Positions 7,485-14,177 of a stretch of 20,230 nucleotides of DNA are shown one piece after another (the stretch's first letter is position 1; each line of letters begins with the position of its first letter). The notes under the pieces were generated by a model. That model was given only the letters and a program-made list of their open reading frames with translations. It was not told the DNA's origin and ran no database searches. The position numbers and the translations under genes are program-made. Origin of the DNA: CAIOSQ01 sp044359885 (GTDB taxonomy: Bacteria > Pseudomonadota > Alphaproteobacteria > CACIAM-22H2); NCBI GenBank assembly GCA_044359885.1, contig JBIKLI010000032.1, positions 1-20,230 of the forward strand, given 5' to 3'.

Positions 7485-8548
7485 GACGTCGCTCCTTGGC
7501 CCGGCGTCCCCGGCTGGCCGGCGACGCGCCAGGCGAGCGGCCGGTCCGGAAATCCGACGACGCGCGTACGTCCCGCCGGCAACGGGGCGGGAGGATCGCG
7601 CGGTTCGCGCACCAGCGTGATGCGCTCGTCGTTGGGAGGCAGACGATAGAAGCGCGGGCCGTTCAGGCTGGCGAAGGCCTCGAACCGGTCGAGAGCGCCC
7701 TCCTCGTCGAAGACCTGGGCGTAGGTCTCGATCGCCGTGCCGGCATTGAACACCCCGGCGGCGCCGCAGGCGCATTCCTTGGCCTCGACCGAATGCGGCG
7801 CCGAATCCGTGCCCAGGAAGAATTTCGGGTCGCCCGAGCACGCGGCCGCGCGCAGCGCCAGCCTGTCCTCCTCGCGCTTGGCGATCGGCAGGCAATAGAG
7901 ATGCGGCCTGACGCCGCCATGGAAGATGTCGCTGCGGTTGATCACCAGATGATGCGGCGTGATCGTGGCCGCCACATTGGCCGGCGCGCGCCGGACATAA
8001 TCGACCGCACGGCGCGTCGTGATGTGCTCCAGCACCATCGGAAGCCGCGGATAGGCCTGGACGATCCCGTCCAGCACGTCGTCGATGAAGACCGCCTCGC
8101 GATCGAAGATGTCGACGCCGGGCCGCGTCACCTCCCCATGCAGCAGCAGCGGCATGCCCAGCCGCTCCATCGCCGCGAAGACCGGCGTCAGTCGCGACAT
8201 GTCGGTCACGCCATGGGCCGAATTCGTGGTCGCATGCGCCGGGTAGAGCTTGGCGGCCGTGAAGACACCGTCGCGCCAGCCCCGCCCCAGATCGTCCGGA
8301 TCGGTGTCGTCGGTCAGATAGGCCGTCATGAGCGGCGTGAAGCGGACGCCCTGCGGCAGCGCCGCCAGGATCCGGTCGCGATAGGCCGCCGCCGCCGCCG
8401 CCGTGGTCACCGGCGGCACCAGGTTCGGCATCACGATGGCACGCGCGAATCGGGTCGCGGTCAGCGGCAGGACCGCCTTCATCATCTCGCCGTCCCGCAG
8501 ATGCACATGCCAGTCGTCGGGGCGACGCAACGTCACGCTAGGCGTCAT
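7481..8548 (-). CDS. pyrC: Dihydroorotase, class II (PyrC)
   Basis: 355 residues, close to E. coli PyrC (348), with nearly continuous similarity to it. Zinc ligands are visible: HVH (H14, H16), the carboxylated lysine in FTAAKLYPA (K100), H137 (LLHGEV), H175 (LEHIT) and the catalytic aspartate in GTDSAPH (D248). NSAHGV (109-114) and GGVRPHLYCLP (211-221) are further family signatures. It converts N-carbamoyl-aspartate to dihydroorotate in de novo pyrimidine synthesis. It is the first gene of the minus-strand run pyrC-thiolase-hldE-oxidoreductase, with a plausible sigma-70 promoter 48-76 bp upstream of its ATG. The extreme C-terminus, about the last 15 residues, is rich in Gly, Pro and Gln and not conserved. 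Confidence 0.97.
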   Translation of the reverse strand: MTPSVTLRRPDDWHVHLRDGEMMKAVLPLTATRFARAIVMPNLVPPVTTAAAAAAYRDRILAALPQGVRFTPLMTAYLTDDTDPDDLGRGWRDGVFTAAKLYPAHATTNSAHGVTDMSRLTPVFAAMERLGMPLLLHGEVTRPGVDIFDREAVFIDDVLDGIVQAYPRLPMVLEHITTRRAVDYVRRAPANVAATITPHHLVINRSDIFHGGVRPHLYCLPIAKREEDRLALRAAACSGDPKFFLGTDSAPHSVEAKECACGAAGVFNAGTAIETYAQVFDEEGALDRFEAFASLNGPRFYRLPPNDERITLVREPRDPPAPLPAGRTRVVGFPDRPLAWRVAGQPGTPGQGATS

Positions 8549-8595
8549 GGCCGGATCCCATCGCTGCCGGAAGACCGGCTATCGAAAGCCGCGCA

Positions 8596-8624
8596 TTCAT
8601 AGGACCCCCCGCCCCCGACGGCAA
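8596..8624 (-). promoter_or_regulatory. Predicted sigma-70 type promoter of pyrC
   Basis: On the minus strand TTGCCG (8624-8619) is followed after exactly 17 bp by TATGAA (8601-8596). Transcription would start near 8589, giving a leader of about 40 nt before the pyrC ATG. The match and spacing are seen directly; function is inferred. Confidence 0.6.
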
Positions 8625-8656
8625 GCGAAGCCGACACCGGCCTTGCCCCATGCGGG

Positions 8657-8705
8657 CCGAGGGGGCCGAGCCGAGGGGGCTGACCCCATTTCGGGGTCAG
8701 ACCCC
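8657..8705. repeat. REP-like palindrome with short direct repeat in the pyrC upstream gap
   Basis: CTGACCCC (8680-8687) and GGGGTCAG (8693-8700) form an 8-bp stem with a 5-nt loop. The second arm is also half of an overlapping palindrome, GGGGTC-A-GACCCC (8693-8705), so two folds compete. The 10-mer CCGAGGGGGC occurs just before, at 8657-8666 and 8671-8680. GGGGTCAGACCCC-type motifs are common dispersed repeats in many proteobacteria. It sits between the pyrC promoter and the divergent plus-strand genes. The rest of the 294-bp gap (8549-8842) shows no coding potential; a weak TTGCCC / GACACT pair at 8785-8814 is possible for the plus strand. Confidence 0.6.
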
Positions 8706-8827
8706 CATTTGCAGGACGCCGCCCCACCCCAACCTTCACGGCTCCGGTGCAGACGAGCCTCCCATCAGGCGGCCCCCTCCAGCCTTGCCCATCGCGCACC
8801 GGGCGGGCGACACTCCGCCCGTTCGAA

Positions 8828-8833
8828 AAGGAG
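8828..8833 (+). promoter_or_regulatory. Ribosome binding site that decides the start of the lyase-superfamily gene
   Basis: AAGGAG lies 9 nt before the ATG at 8843. The same frame has an earlier ATG at 8747, but that has no such site and the extra 32 residues are unlike the family, so the start at 8843 is preferred. Confidence 0.75.
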
Positions 8834-8842
8834 ACGCAAGGG

Positions 8843-9709
8843 ATGCAGGCACAGGCCGCCGCGATGAAGACCCTGCTGGCCGGCCCCGGATTGCACGTCA
8901 TGCCCGGAGCGGGGGACGGGATGGGGGCGCGGCTGGTCGCGGAGGCCGGTTTCAGGCTGGGCTTCGTCTCCGGCTCGACCGTATCCGGGCTGCGGCTGGC
9001 GCAGCCGGACATGGATCTGCTGTCGGCGTCGGAGATGCGCGACGCGGTCGAGACCTGCGTCGGCGCGGCGCCGGGGGTCCTGTGGCTTGCCGATGGCGAT
9101 ACCGGCTATGGCAACGCGATCAACGTCCAGCGGACGATCCGCGCCTATGGCCGGACCGGGGCGGCCGCCGTCCTCATCGAGGACAAGGCCTGGCCTCGCC
9201 CGCTGGGCCACAAGGGCGCCAAGCTGGTCGTCGAGCGCGACGAGGCGGTCGCGCGCTGCCGCGCCGCCGCCGAGGCCTGCCGCGAGGCGGGATTGCTGCT
9301 GCTGGCGCGCACCGATGCGCGACCCTCGCGCGGATTCGACGAGGCGCGCCACCGCATCGAGGCCTTCCGCCGGGAGGGCGCCGACATCCTGTTCCTGGAT
9401 TCGCCCCAGGACGAGGCCGAGATGCGCGCCAGCATCGAGGCCGGCGACGGGCTGCCGATGCTGGCGGTCAATGCCCCGGCCGCGAAGCATTTCATGCCGC
9501 CCGACACGTTCCTCGCGGCGATGGGCTTCAAGATCGTCGTCTACCCGCAGGAGATCCTGGCGGCGGGCGTGCATGCGACGCGCGCGGCGCTGGCCGCGCT
9601 GCGCGACGGATCGCCGGCGCCGGCGACCTCCACGCCCGCCGAACTCGGCACCGCGCTGCGGCTGCCCGACTACCTCGCCGCCGACGCGCGGCTGGCCACG
9701 CCGCGATGA
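8843..9709 (+). CDS. Isocitrate lyase / PEP mutase superfamily protein without the lyase cysteine
   Basis: 288 residues, the size of the short members (methylisocitrate lyase, PEP mutase, oxaloacetate decarboxylase). The Mg-binding DGDTGYGN is present (84-91), followed by IEDK (112-115) and LLLARTDAR (152-160). The lyase signature K-(K/R)-C-G-H is changed to R-P-L-G-H (119-123): the catalytic cysteine is Leu121. Therefore it is unlikely to be a true isocitrate or methylisocitrate lyase; C-C bond hydrolysis or decarboxylation of an alpha-keto or 2-hydroxy acid is more plausible (inference). It starts the short plus-strand unit with the VOC gene 28 bp later, which suggests a shared small-acid pathway. 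The superfamily call is secure and the substrate is unknown. Confidence 0.88.
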   Translation: MQAQAAAMKTLLAGPGLHVMPGAGDGMGARLVAEAGFRLGFVSGSTVSGLRLAQPDMDLLSASEMRDAVETCVGAAPGVLWLADGDTGYGNAINVQRTIRAYGRTGAAAVLIEDKAWPRPLGHKGAKLVVERDEAVARCRAAAEACREAGLLLLARTDARPSRGFDEARHRIEAFRREGADILFLDSPQDEAEMRASIEAGDGLPMLAVNAPAAKHFMPPDTFLAAMGFKIVVYPQEILAAGVHATRAALAALRDGSPAPATSTPAELGTALRLPDYLAADARLATPR

Positions 9710-9737
9710 CCGCGGCCGGAACCGCAAGGGAACGACG

Positions 9738-10124
9738 ATGGACCGACCGCCGATCGACCAGGGCATAACCTGGGTCTACACCGAGGATCTGGACGGCACC
9801 TGCCGGTTCTATGGCGAGACGCTGGGCCTGACAGAGGTCCACGATCAGGGCCTCTGCCGCATCTTCCGTCTGGCCCCGACCGCCTTCCTCGGCGTCTGCC
9901 GGGTCAGACCGGGGCGGTTCGTCGAACCGAAGGGCGTCGTGATCACCTTCGTGACCCCCGCCGTCGATGCCTGGCACGCGAGGCTGACCGCGGCGGGCAT
10001 CGTGCCGGAGGGGCCGCCGGAGCGCAGCGACCAGTTCGGCGTCTATTGTTTCTTCGCCCGCGATCCCAACGGCTATCTTGTCGAATTCCAGACCTTCCTC
10101 GACCCGGGCTGGCAGAAGGCGTGA
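9738..10124 (+). CDS. VOC superfamily (glyoxalase/bleomycin resistance/dioxygenase fold) protein
   Basis: 128 residues, one VOC module pair. The N-terminal half has the typical WVYTEDLDGTCRFYGETLGL (about 12-31), matching the V-x-D-(L/M)-x-x-s-x-x-F-Y-x-x-x-L-G-f pattern. The C-terminal half ends in FFARDPNGYLVEFQTF (about 105-120), the D-P-(D/N)-G-x-x-x-E-(F/L) metal-site strand with a potential ligand glutamate. The start ATG has AAGGGAA about 7 nt upstream. The gene follows the lyase-superfamily gene by 28 bp and is convergent with rlmH, 9 bp apart. VOC proteins include epimerases, lyases, dioxygenases and antibiotic-binding proteins; the function here cannot be assigned. Confidence 0.85.
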   Translation: MDRPPIDQGITWVYTEDLDGTCRFYGETLGLTEVHDQGLCRIFRLAPTAFLGVCRVRPGRFVEPKGVVITFVTPAVDAWHARLTAAGIVPEGPPERSDQFGVYCFFARDPNGYLVEFQTFLDPGWQKA

Positions 10125-10133
10125 GCGCCGCCG

Positions 10134-10598
10134 CTAAGCGCGGTGATAGGGATGCCCGGCGAGGATCGTCTGGGCGCGATAGATCTGTTCGGCGAGCATC
10201 ACCCGCACCAGCATATGGGGCCAGGTCATCGCGCCCAGACCGAGCGCCAGATCGCAGCCGGCGCGCAGATCCGGGGTGAGTCCGTCCGCCCCGCCGATCA
10301 GGAACGCGACATCGCGGCCAGCCTCGCGCAGCCGCCCCAGCCGCTGGGCGAAACCGGCGCTGCCAAGCGCGGTGCCGCGCTCGTCCAGGGCGATCGCGAA
10401 GGCCCCCGGCGGAATCGCGGCGCGCAGCATCTCGGCCTCGCGGGCCATGCGCGCGACGGGGGCAAGCGGCCGCTTCTCCTCGCATTCGACCAGTTCGAGG
10501 GGCCAGCGCGCGGCCTTGAGACGGGCCGCGTAGTCGCCGAAGGCCTCCGCCAGCGGTCCGCCGCGCAGCCGGCCGATCGCGGCGATCACCAGGCGCAT
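10134..10598 (-). CDS. rlmH: 23S rRNA (pseudouridine1915-N3)-methyltransferase RlmH
   Basis: 154 residues, the same size as E. coli RlmH (155). It begins MRLVIAAIGR and contains the SAM-binding trefoil-knot segment AFLIGGADGLTP (about 99-110). It ends with PHMLVRVMLAEQIYRAQTIL and HPYHR (about 128-153), the most conserved part of the family. RlmH methylates pseudouridine 1915 in helix 69 of 23S rRNA on the assembled 70S ribosome. It is the last gene of the rplU-to-rlmH run, 16 bp after the rsfS stop, an arrangement seen in many bacteria. Confidence 0.97.
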   Translation of the reverse strand: MRLVIAAIGRLRGGPLAEAFGDYAARLKAARWPLELVECEEKRPLAPVARMAREAEMLRAAIPPGAFAIALDERGTALGSAGFAQRLGRLREAGRDVAFLIGGADGLTPDLRAGCDLALGLGAMTWPHMLVRVMLAEQIYRAQTILAGHPYHRA

Positions 10599-10614
10599 GG
10601 GAAGCCGACCGCGG

Positions 10615-11079
10615 TCAGCCGCCGGCCGCGCCGTCGTCGCCGCCTTCGTCGCCGGCGTCCGGGGCCGGAGGCCGGGCGCGCGCCGGGCGCCGCGGCTTCG
10701 CGACGCCGCCCGCCTCGTCGGTGAAATCGGCCTGCCACATCTTTTCGAGCGCGTAATGCGCCCGCGCCTCGCGGCGGAAGAGATGGACGATCACGTCGCC
10801 GGCATCGACCAGGACCCAGTCGCCCTGCTGCCGGCCCTCGACCGGCACATGCGCGCGGCCCGTGGCCTTGAGCTTCTCGACCAGATGATCGGCCATCGCG
10901 GCGAGTTGGCGCGAATTGGTGCCGGTCGCCACGACCATGAAATCGGCCATCGAACTCTTGCCGGAGAGATCGATGCGGACGATGTCCTCGGCCTTGTCGG
11001 CGTCGAGCGATGCCTCGATCGACTTGACCAGCGATCGGACGGCGGCGGGCGGGGCTTTACGCGGTCGACGGGGCGCGAT
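10615..11079 (-). CDS. rsfS: Ribosome silencing factor RsfS, probably starting at a non-standard ATC codon
   Basis: About 154 residues from ATC at 11079, with family similarity running from SLVKSIEASLDADKAEDIV (about residues 16-34) through DLSGKSSMADFMVVATG and AMADHLVEKLK to GDWVLVDAGDVIVHLF and HYALEKMW. The C-terminal tail of about 35 residues is low-complexity. RsfS binds L14 (uL14) and blocks subunit joining in starvation. The first ATG in frame (10950) would remove 43 residues, including the conserved first helix and strand, so it cannot be the true start. No ATG, GTG or TTG lies between the nadD end and that ATG. A perfect AGGAGG at 11090-11085 sits 5 nt before ATC; CTG at 11031 is a weaker alternative with no ribosome site. 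The gene overlaps the nadD end by 23 bp. Confidence 0.9.
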   Translation of the reverse strand: MAPRRPRKAPPAAVRSLVKSIEASLDADKAEDIVRIDLSGKSSMADFMVVATGTNSRQLAAMADHLVEKLKATGRAHVPVEGRQQGDWVLVDAGDVIVHLFRREARAHYALEKMWQADFTDEAGGVAKPRRPARARPPAPDAGDEGGDDGAAGG

Positions 11080-11749
11080 CGTTTCCTCCTGCCTGGATGG
11101 GCTGTTCCGTAACGGCTTGCGCAGCGAGCGCGGCGAGCGAGCGGGCGCGCGCCTCGCGGATGGCGCTGGCCGACGCGGGGTTGAGCCGGCTGTGGAAGAA
11201 GACCCAGGACGGCGCCCGCGCCGCCGGCAGGCCGCGGCTTGCCGCCTCGCGGCGGCGTGCGGCGGCGAAACGCCGCGCCGCCTTTCCCGCCAGCGCCTTG
11301 ACCGAGTAGCCTGGGCGGGCGAACACCGCCACCGGGACCGACCGGAAGATCGCCGTCCATCGCGCCCAGGCCGGGATCTGGATCAGATTGTCGGCGCCCA
11401 TCAGCCAGACGAACCGCGTGCGCCGGAAACGCCGGCCCAGCGCCGCCAGCGTGTCGGCGGTGTAGCGCGTGCCCAGCGCCGCCTCGATCGTCACCACGCG
11501 CAGCCGTGGGTGCGGACCCACCACCCGGGAAACCGAGCCCGCGCGCGCGGCGAGGCCATCCATGCCGGCGCTGGGCTTGAGCGGATTGCCGGGCGACACC
11601 AGGAACCAGATCTCGTCCAGCGACAGCCGCTTGAGCGCGATCAACGCGATCTCCAGATGTCCCTCATGCGCCGGATTGAAGGATCCGCCGAGCAGCCCGA
11701 TGCGCCGCCGCGGGGCCACTCCCAATGCATGGGCCGGAAGCGGCGTCAT
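11057..11749 (-). CDS. nadD: Nicotinate-nucleotide adenylyltransferase
   Basis: 230 residues. GLLGGSFNPAHEGHL (18-32) carries the nucleotidyltransferase HxGH motif (HEGH, 28-31). LVSPGNPLKP (about 52-61), the WLMGADNL segment (about 119-126) and the NPASASAIREA stretch near the C-terminus (the SSTxIR equivalent) complete the family pattern. It adenylates nicotinate mononucleotide to deamido-NAD in NAD synthesis. The same frame is open far upstream, but that part lies opposite proA; the ATG at 11749 is chosen because it overlaps the proA stop as TGATG and gives the normal length. The 3' end carries the ribosome site and start of rsfS, so the two are coupled, matching the common nadD-rsfS pairing. 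Confidence 0.96.
   Translation of the reverse strand: MTPLPAHALGVAPRRRIGLLGGSFNPAHEGHLEIALIALKRLSLDEIWFLVSPGNPLKPSAGMDGLAARAGSVSRVVGPHPRLRVVTIEAALGTRYTADTLAALGRRFRRTRFVWLMGADNLIQIPAWARWTAIFRSVPVAVFARPGYSVKALAGKAARRFAAARRREAASRGLPAARAPSWVFFHSRLNPASASAIREARARSLAALAAQAVTEQPIQAGGNDRAPSTA
11085..11090 (-). promoter_or_regulatory. Perfect Shine-Dalgarno of rsfS
   Basis: AGGAGG on the minus strand inside the end of nadD, followed by AAACG and then ATC, which is in frame with the conserved RsfS sequence. It is the main evidence for a non-canonical start at 11079. Confidence 0.75.
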
Positions 11750-13032
11750 CACGGCCGGATCTGCCCGTCGCCGAGGACCACGTACTTGTAGCTGGTCAGT
11801 TGGTCGGGCCCGACCGGACCGCGCGGCGGCAGGCGACCGGTCGCGATGCCGATTTCGGCCCCGAACCCGAACTCGCCGCCATCGGCGAACTGGGTCGAGG
11901 CGTTGCGCAGCACGATGGCGCTGTCGACGCGGCGGCAGAACTCCGCCGCCGCCGCGTCGTCGGCGGTCACGATCGCGTCGGTATGATGCGATCCGTACCG
12001 GTTGACATGGTCGATCGCCGCCTCCAGCCCGTCCACGATCCGGACCGCGAGGATCGCCTCGAGATACTCGGTGCGCCAGTCCTCTTCGCTCGCCGGCCCG
12101 ACCCGCGGATCCATGGCCTGCACGGCGGCATCGCCGCGGACCTCGCAACCGGCCGCGAACAGGTCCGCGAGGATCGCCGGCAGATGGGTCGGCGCCGCCG
12201 CACGGTCGACGAGCAGCGTCTCGGTGGCGCCGCAGACCGTGACCCGGCGCATCTTGGCGTTGAGGACGATGCGGCGCGCCATCTCGGGATCGGCGTCGCG
12301 ATGGACATAGCTGTGGCAGATGCCGTCGAGATGGGCGAGCACGGGGACGCGCGCCTCGTTCATCACCCGCTCGATCAGCGACTTGCCGCCGCGCGGGACG
12401 ACCACGTCGACCAGACCGGTCATGGTCAGCAGACGGCCGACCGCCGCGCGGTCGCGGGTCGGCACCAGCTGGATCGCGGCCTCGGGCAACCCTGCCTTGC
12501 GCAGGCCGGCATGGAGACAGGCGACGATGACCTGTGAACTCTCGAAGCTCTCCGACCCGCCGCGCAGGATCGCGACATTGCCGGATTTGAGACAGATCGC
12601 GCCGGCATCGGCGGTCACGTTCGGCCGGGCCTCGTAGACGATCGCGACCACGCCGATAGGCACCTTGACGCGGCGGATCCGCAGGCCGTTCGGCCGCGTC
12701 CACTCCGCCTCGACCGCGCCCACGGGATCGGGCAGCGCCGCGACCTCCTCCAGGCTGCGCGCGATCGCCTCGATCCTGCCGGCATCGAGCCGCGAGCGAT
12801 CGGCCATCGCCGCGGACAGCGCATTGGTCCGGCACAGTTCCATGTCGCGGGCATTGGCGGCGAGCAGCGCCGGCGCCTGGCCTCGCAGTTCGGCCGCCGC
12901 CGCTTCGAGCGCCTGGCGCTTTGCCGCCGGATCGGCGGCCGCCACTGTCGCCGCGGCGTCGCGCGCGGCGCGGCCCAGCGCGGTCATCAGGGCGTCGAGG
13001 TCGCCGGCCGCCGACGGCACGGGCTTGGTCAC
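11749..13032 (-). CDS. proA: Gamma-glutamyl phosphate reductase (glutamate-5-semialdehyde dehydrogenase)
   Basis: 427 residues, as expected for ProA. The aldehyde-dehydrogenase fold is recognisable from PIGVVAIVYEARPNVTADA (125-143), LKSGNVAILRGGSE (148-161) and the catalytic cysteine in RVTVCGATETLLVD (C267). VVPRGGKSLI (211-220) and LDGICHSYV (235-243) are also typical. It reduces gamma-glutamyl phosphate to glutamate semialdehyde, step two of proline synthesis. The start is GTG, overlapping the proB stop as GTGA; the stop overlaps the nadD start by one base. ProB and ProA act as a pair on an unstable intermediate, which fits the coupling. Confidence 0.97.
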   Translation of the reverse strand: MTKPVPSAAGDLDALMTALGRAARDAAATVAAADPAAKRQALEAAAAELRGQAPALLAANARDMELCRTNALSAAMADRSRLDAGRIEAIARSLEEVAALPDPVGAVEAEWTRPNGLRIRRVKVPIGVVAIVYEARPNVTADAGAICLKSGNVAILRGGSESFESSQVIVACLHAGLRKAGLPEAAIQLVPTRDRAAVGRLLTMTGLVDVVVPRGGKSLIERVMNEARVPVLAHLDGICHSYVHRDADPEMARRIVLNAKMRRVTVCGATETLLVDRAAAPTHLPAILADLFAAGCEVRGDAAVQAMDPRVGPASEEDWRTEYLEAILAVRIVDGLEAAIDHVNRYGSHHTDAIVTADDAAAAEFCRRVDSAIVLRNASTQFADGGEFGFGAEIGIATGRLPPRGPVGPDQLTSYKYVVLGDGQIRP

Positions 13033-14177
13033 GGGTTCATCACCAGATCGTCGCGATGGATGATCTCGTCGCGTCCACGATAGCCCAGGACATCGACGAT
13101 TTCAGCCGAACGACGCCCGCGGATCCGCTCCAGGTCGGCGGCGCCATAGGCGGACAGGCCACGCGCGATCTCGCGGCCTTCCGGATCGATGACACGGATC
13201 AGGTCGCCGCGCTCGAAGGCGCCCTCGACACGCGTGACCCCGGCGGGCAGCAGGCTCTTGCCGCGCCCGAGCGCCGCCACGGCGCCAGCGTCGACAGCCA
13301 CCGCGCCCGCCGCCGCGACATGGGCGGCGATCCAGCGCTTGCGCGCCGACAGCGGCGTGGCGCTGGGCAGGAACCACGTCGCGAGCGCGCCCTCGTCCAG
13401 CGCGCGAAGGGGATGGGGCCGCTTGCCGAAGGTGATGGCCATGCGACAACCGGCGGCGAGGGCGATCTTCGCGGCCGCGAGCTTGGTGACCATGCCGCCG
13501 GAGGAATACCCGGTCGCCGCCTCGCCGCCCATCGCCTCGATCTCGGCGGTGATCTCGGTGACGATCGGGATGCGTGCGGCCTCGGTATGCTTGCGCGGAT
13601 CGGCGGTATAGAGCCCGTCGATGTCCGACAGCAGAACCAGCGTATCGGCCGACACCATCTGGGCCACCCGAGCGGCCAGCCGGTCGTTGTCGCCGAAGCG
13701 GATCTCCTCGGTCGCCACGGTATCGTTCTCGTTGATCACCGGCACCGCGCCCAGCCGCAGCAACTGCGCCATCGTCGCGCGCGCGTTGAGATGCCGGCGG
13801 CGCGCCTCGGTGTCCTCGGGCGTCAGCAGGATCTGGGCGACGGTGATCGCATGCCGCGCCAGCGTCTCCTGATAGGCATGGGCAAGGCGGATCTGTCCGG
13901 TCGCCGCGGCCGCCTGCTTCTCCTCCAGCCGGATCGGCCGCCCGACGAGGCCGAGATGGCGCCGGCCGACGGCGATCGCACCGGAGGACACGACCAGCAC
14001 CTCCGTGCCCCGCGCGCGCAGCATGGCGATGTCGTCGCCCAGCGCGTCGAGCCATTCGCGACGGATCGCGCCGCTACCCTCCTCGACCAGCAACGCCGAC
14101 CCGATCTTGACCACCACCCGGCGGGCCGAGCGCAGCAGCTGCGCCGGATCGAAGCCCTGCTGCGCTGCCGCGCTCAT
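13029..14177 (-). CDS. proB: Glutamate 5-kinase with C-terminal PUA domain
   Basis: 382 residues. The amino-acid-kinase domain starts at RRVVVKIGSALL (about 19-30) and includes VLVVSSGAIAVGRRHLG (about 56-72), INENDTVATEEIRFGDND (about 150-167) and the GTGGMxTK equivalent YSSGGMVTKLAAAKIA (about 220-235). A PUA domain follows from about residue 290 (SLLPAGVTRVEGAFERGD, then IARGLSAY). It phosphorylates glutamate, the first and feedback-controlled step of proline synthesis. The frame is open upstream opposite obg, but the ATG at 14177 overlaps the obg stop as ATGA and gives the family length. The obg-proB-proA order is common in alphaproteobacteria and Firmicutes. Confidence 0.96.
   Translation of the reverse strand: MSAAAQQGFDPAQLLRSARRVVVKIGSALLVEEGSGAIRREWLDALGDDIAMLRARGTEVLVVSSGAIAVGRRHLGLVGRPIRLEEKQAAAATGQIRLAHAYQETLARHAITVAQILLTPEDTEARRRHLNARATMAQLLRLGAVPVINENDTVATEEIRFGDNDRLAARVAQMVSADTLVLLSDIDGLYTADPRKHTEAARIPIVTEITAEIEAMGGEAATGYSSGGMVTKLAAAKIALAAGCRMAITFGKRPHPLRALDEGALATWFLPSATPLSARKRWIAAHVAAAGAVAVDAGAVAALGRGKSLLPAGVTRVEGAFERGDLIRVIDPEGREIARGLSAYGAADLERIRGRRSAEIVDVLGYRGRDEIIHRDDLVMNP

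Noticed and set aside
7485..7895. N-terminal extension of the thiolase frame to 526 residues
   Set aside because: The extra residues lie antisense-in-frame within pyrC, have no thiolase similarity, and the family N-terminus begins at the ATG at 7484 with an ATGA overlap.
8657..8705. Possible CRISPR or tandem-repeat array
   Set aside because: Only two copies of a 10-mer and one compound palindrome; no regular repeat-spacer pattern here or elsewhere in the window.
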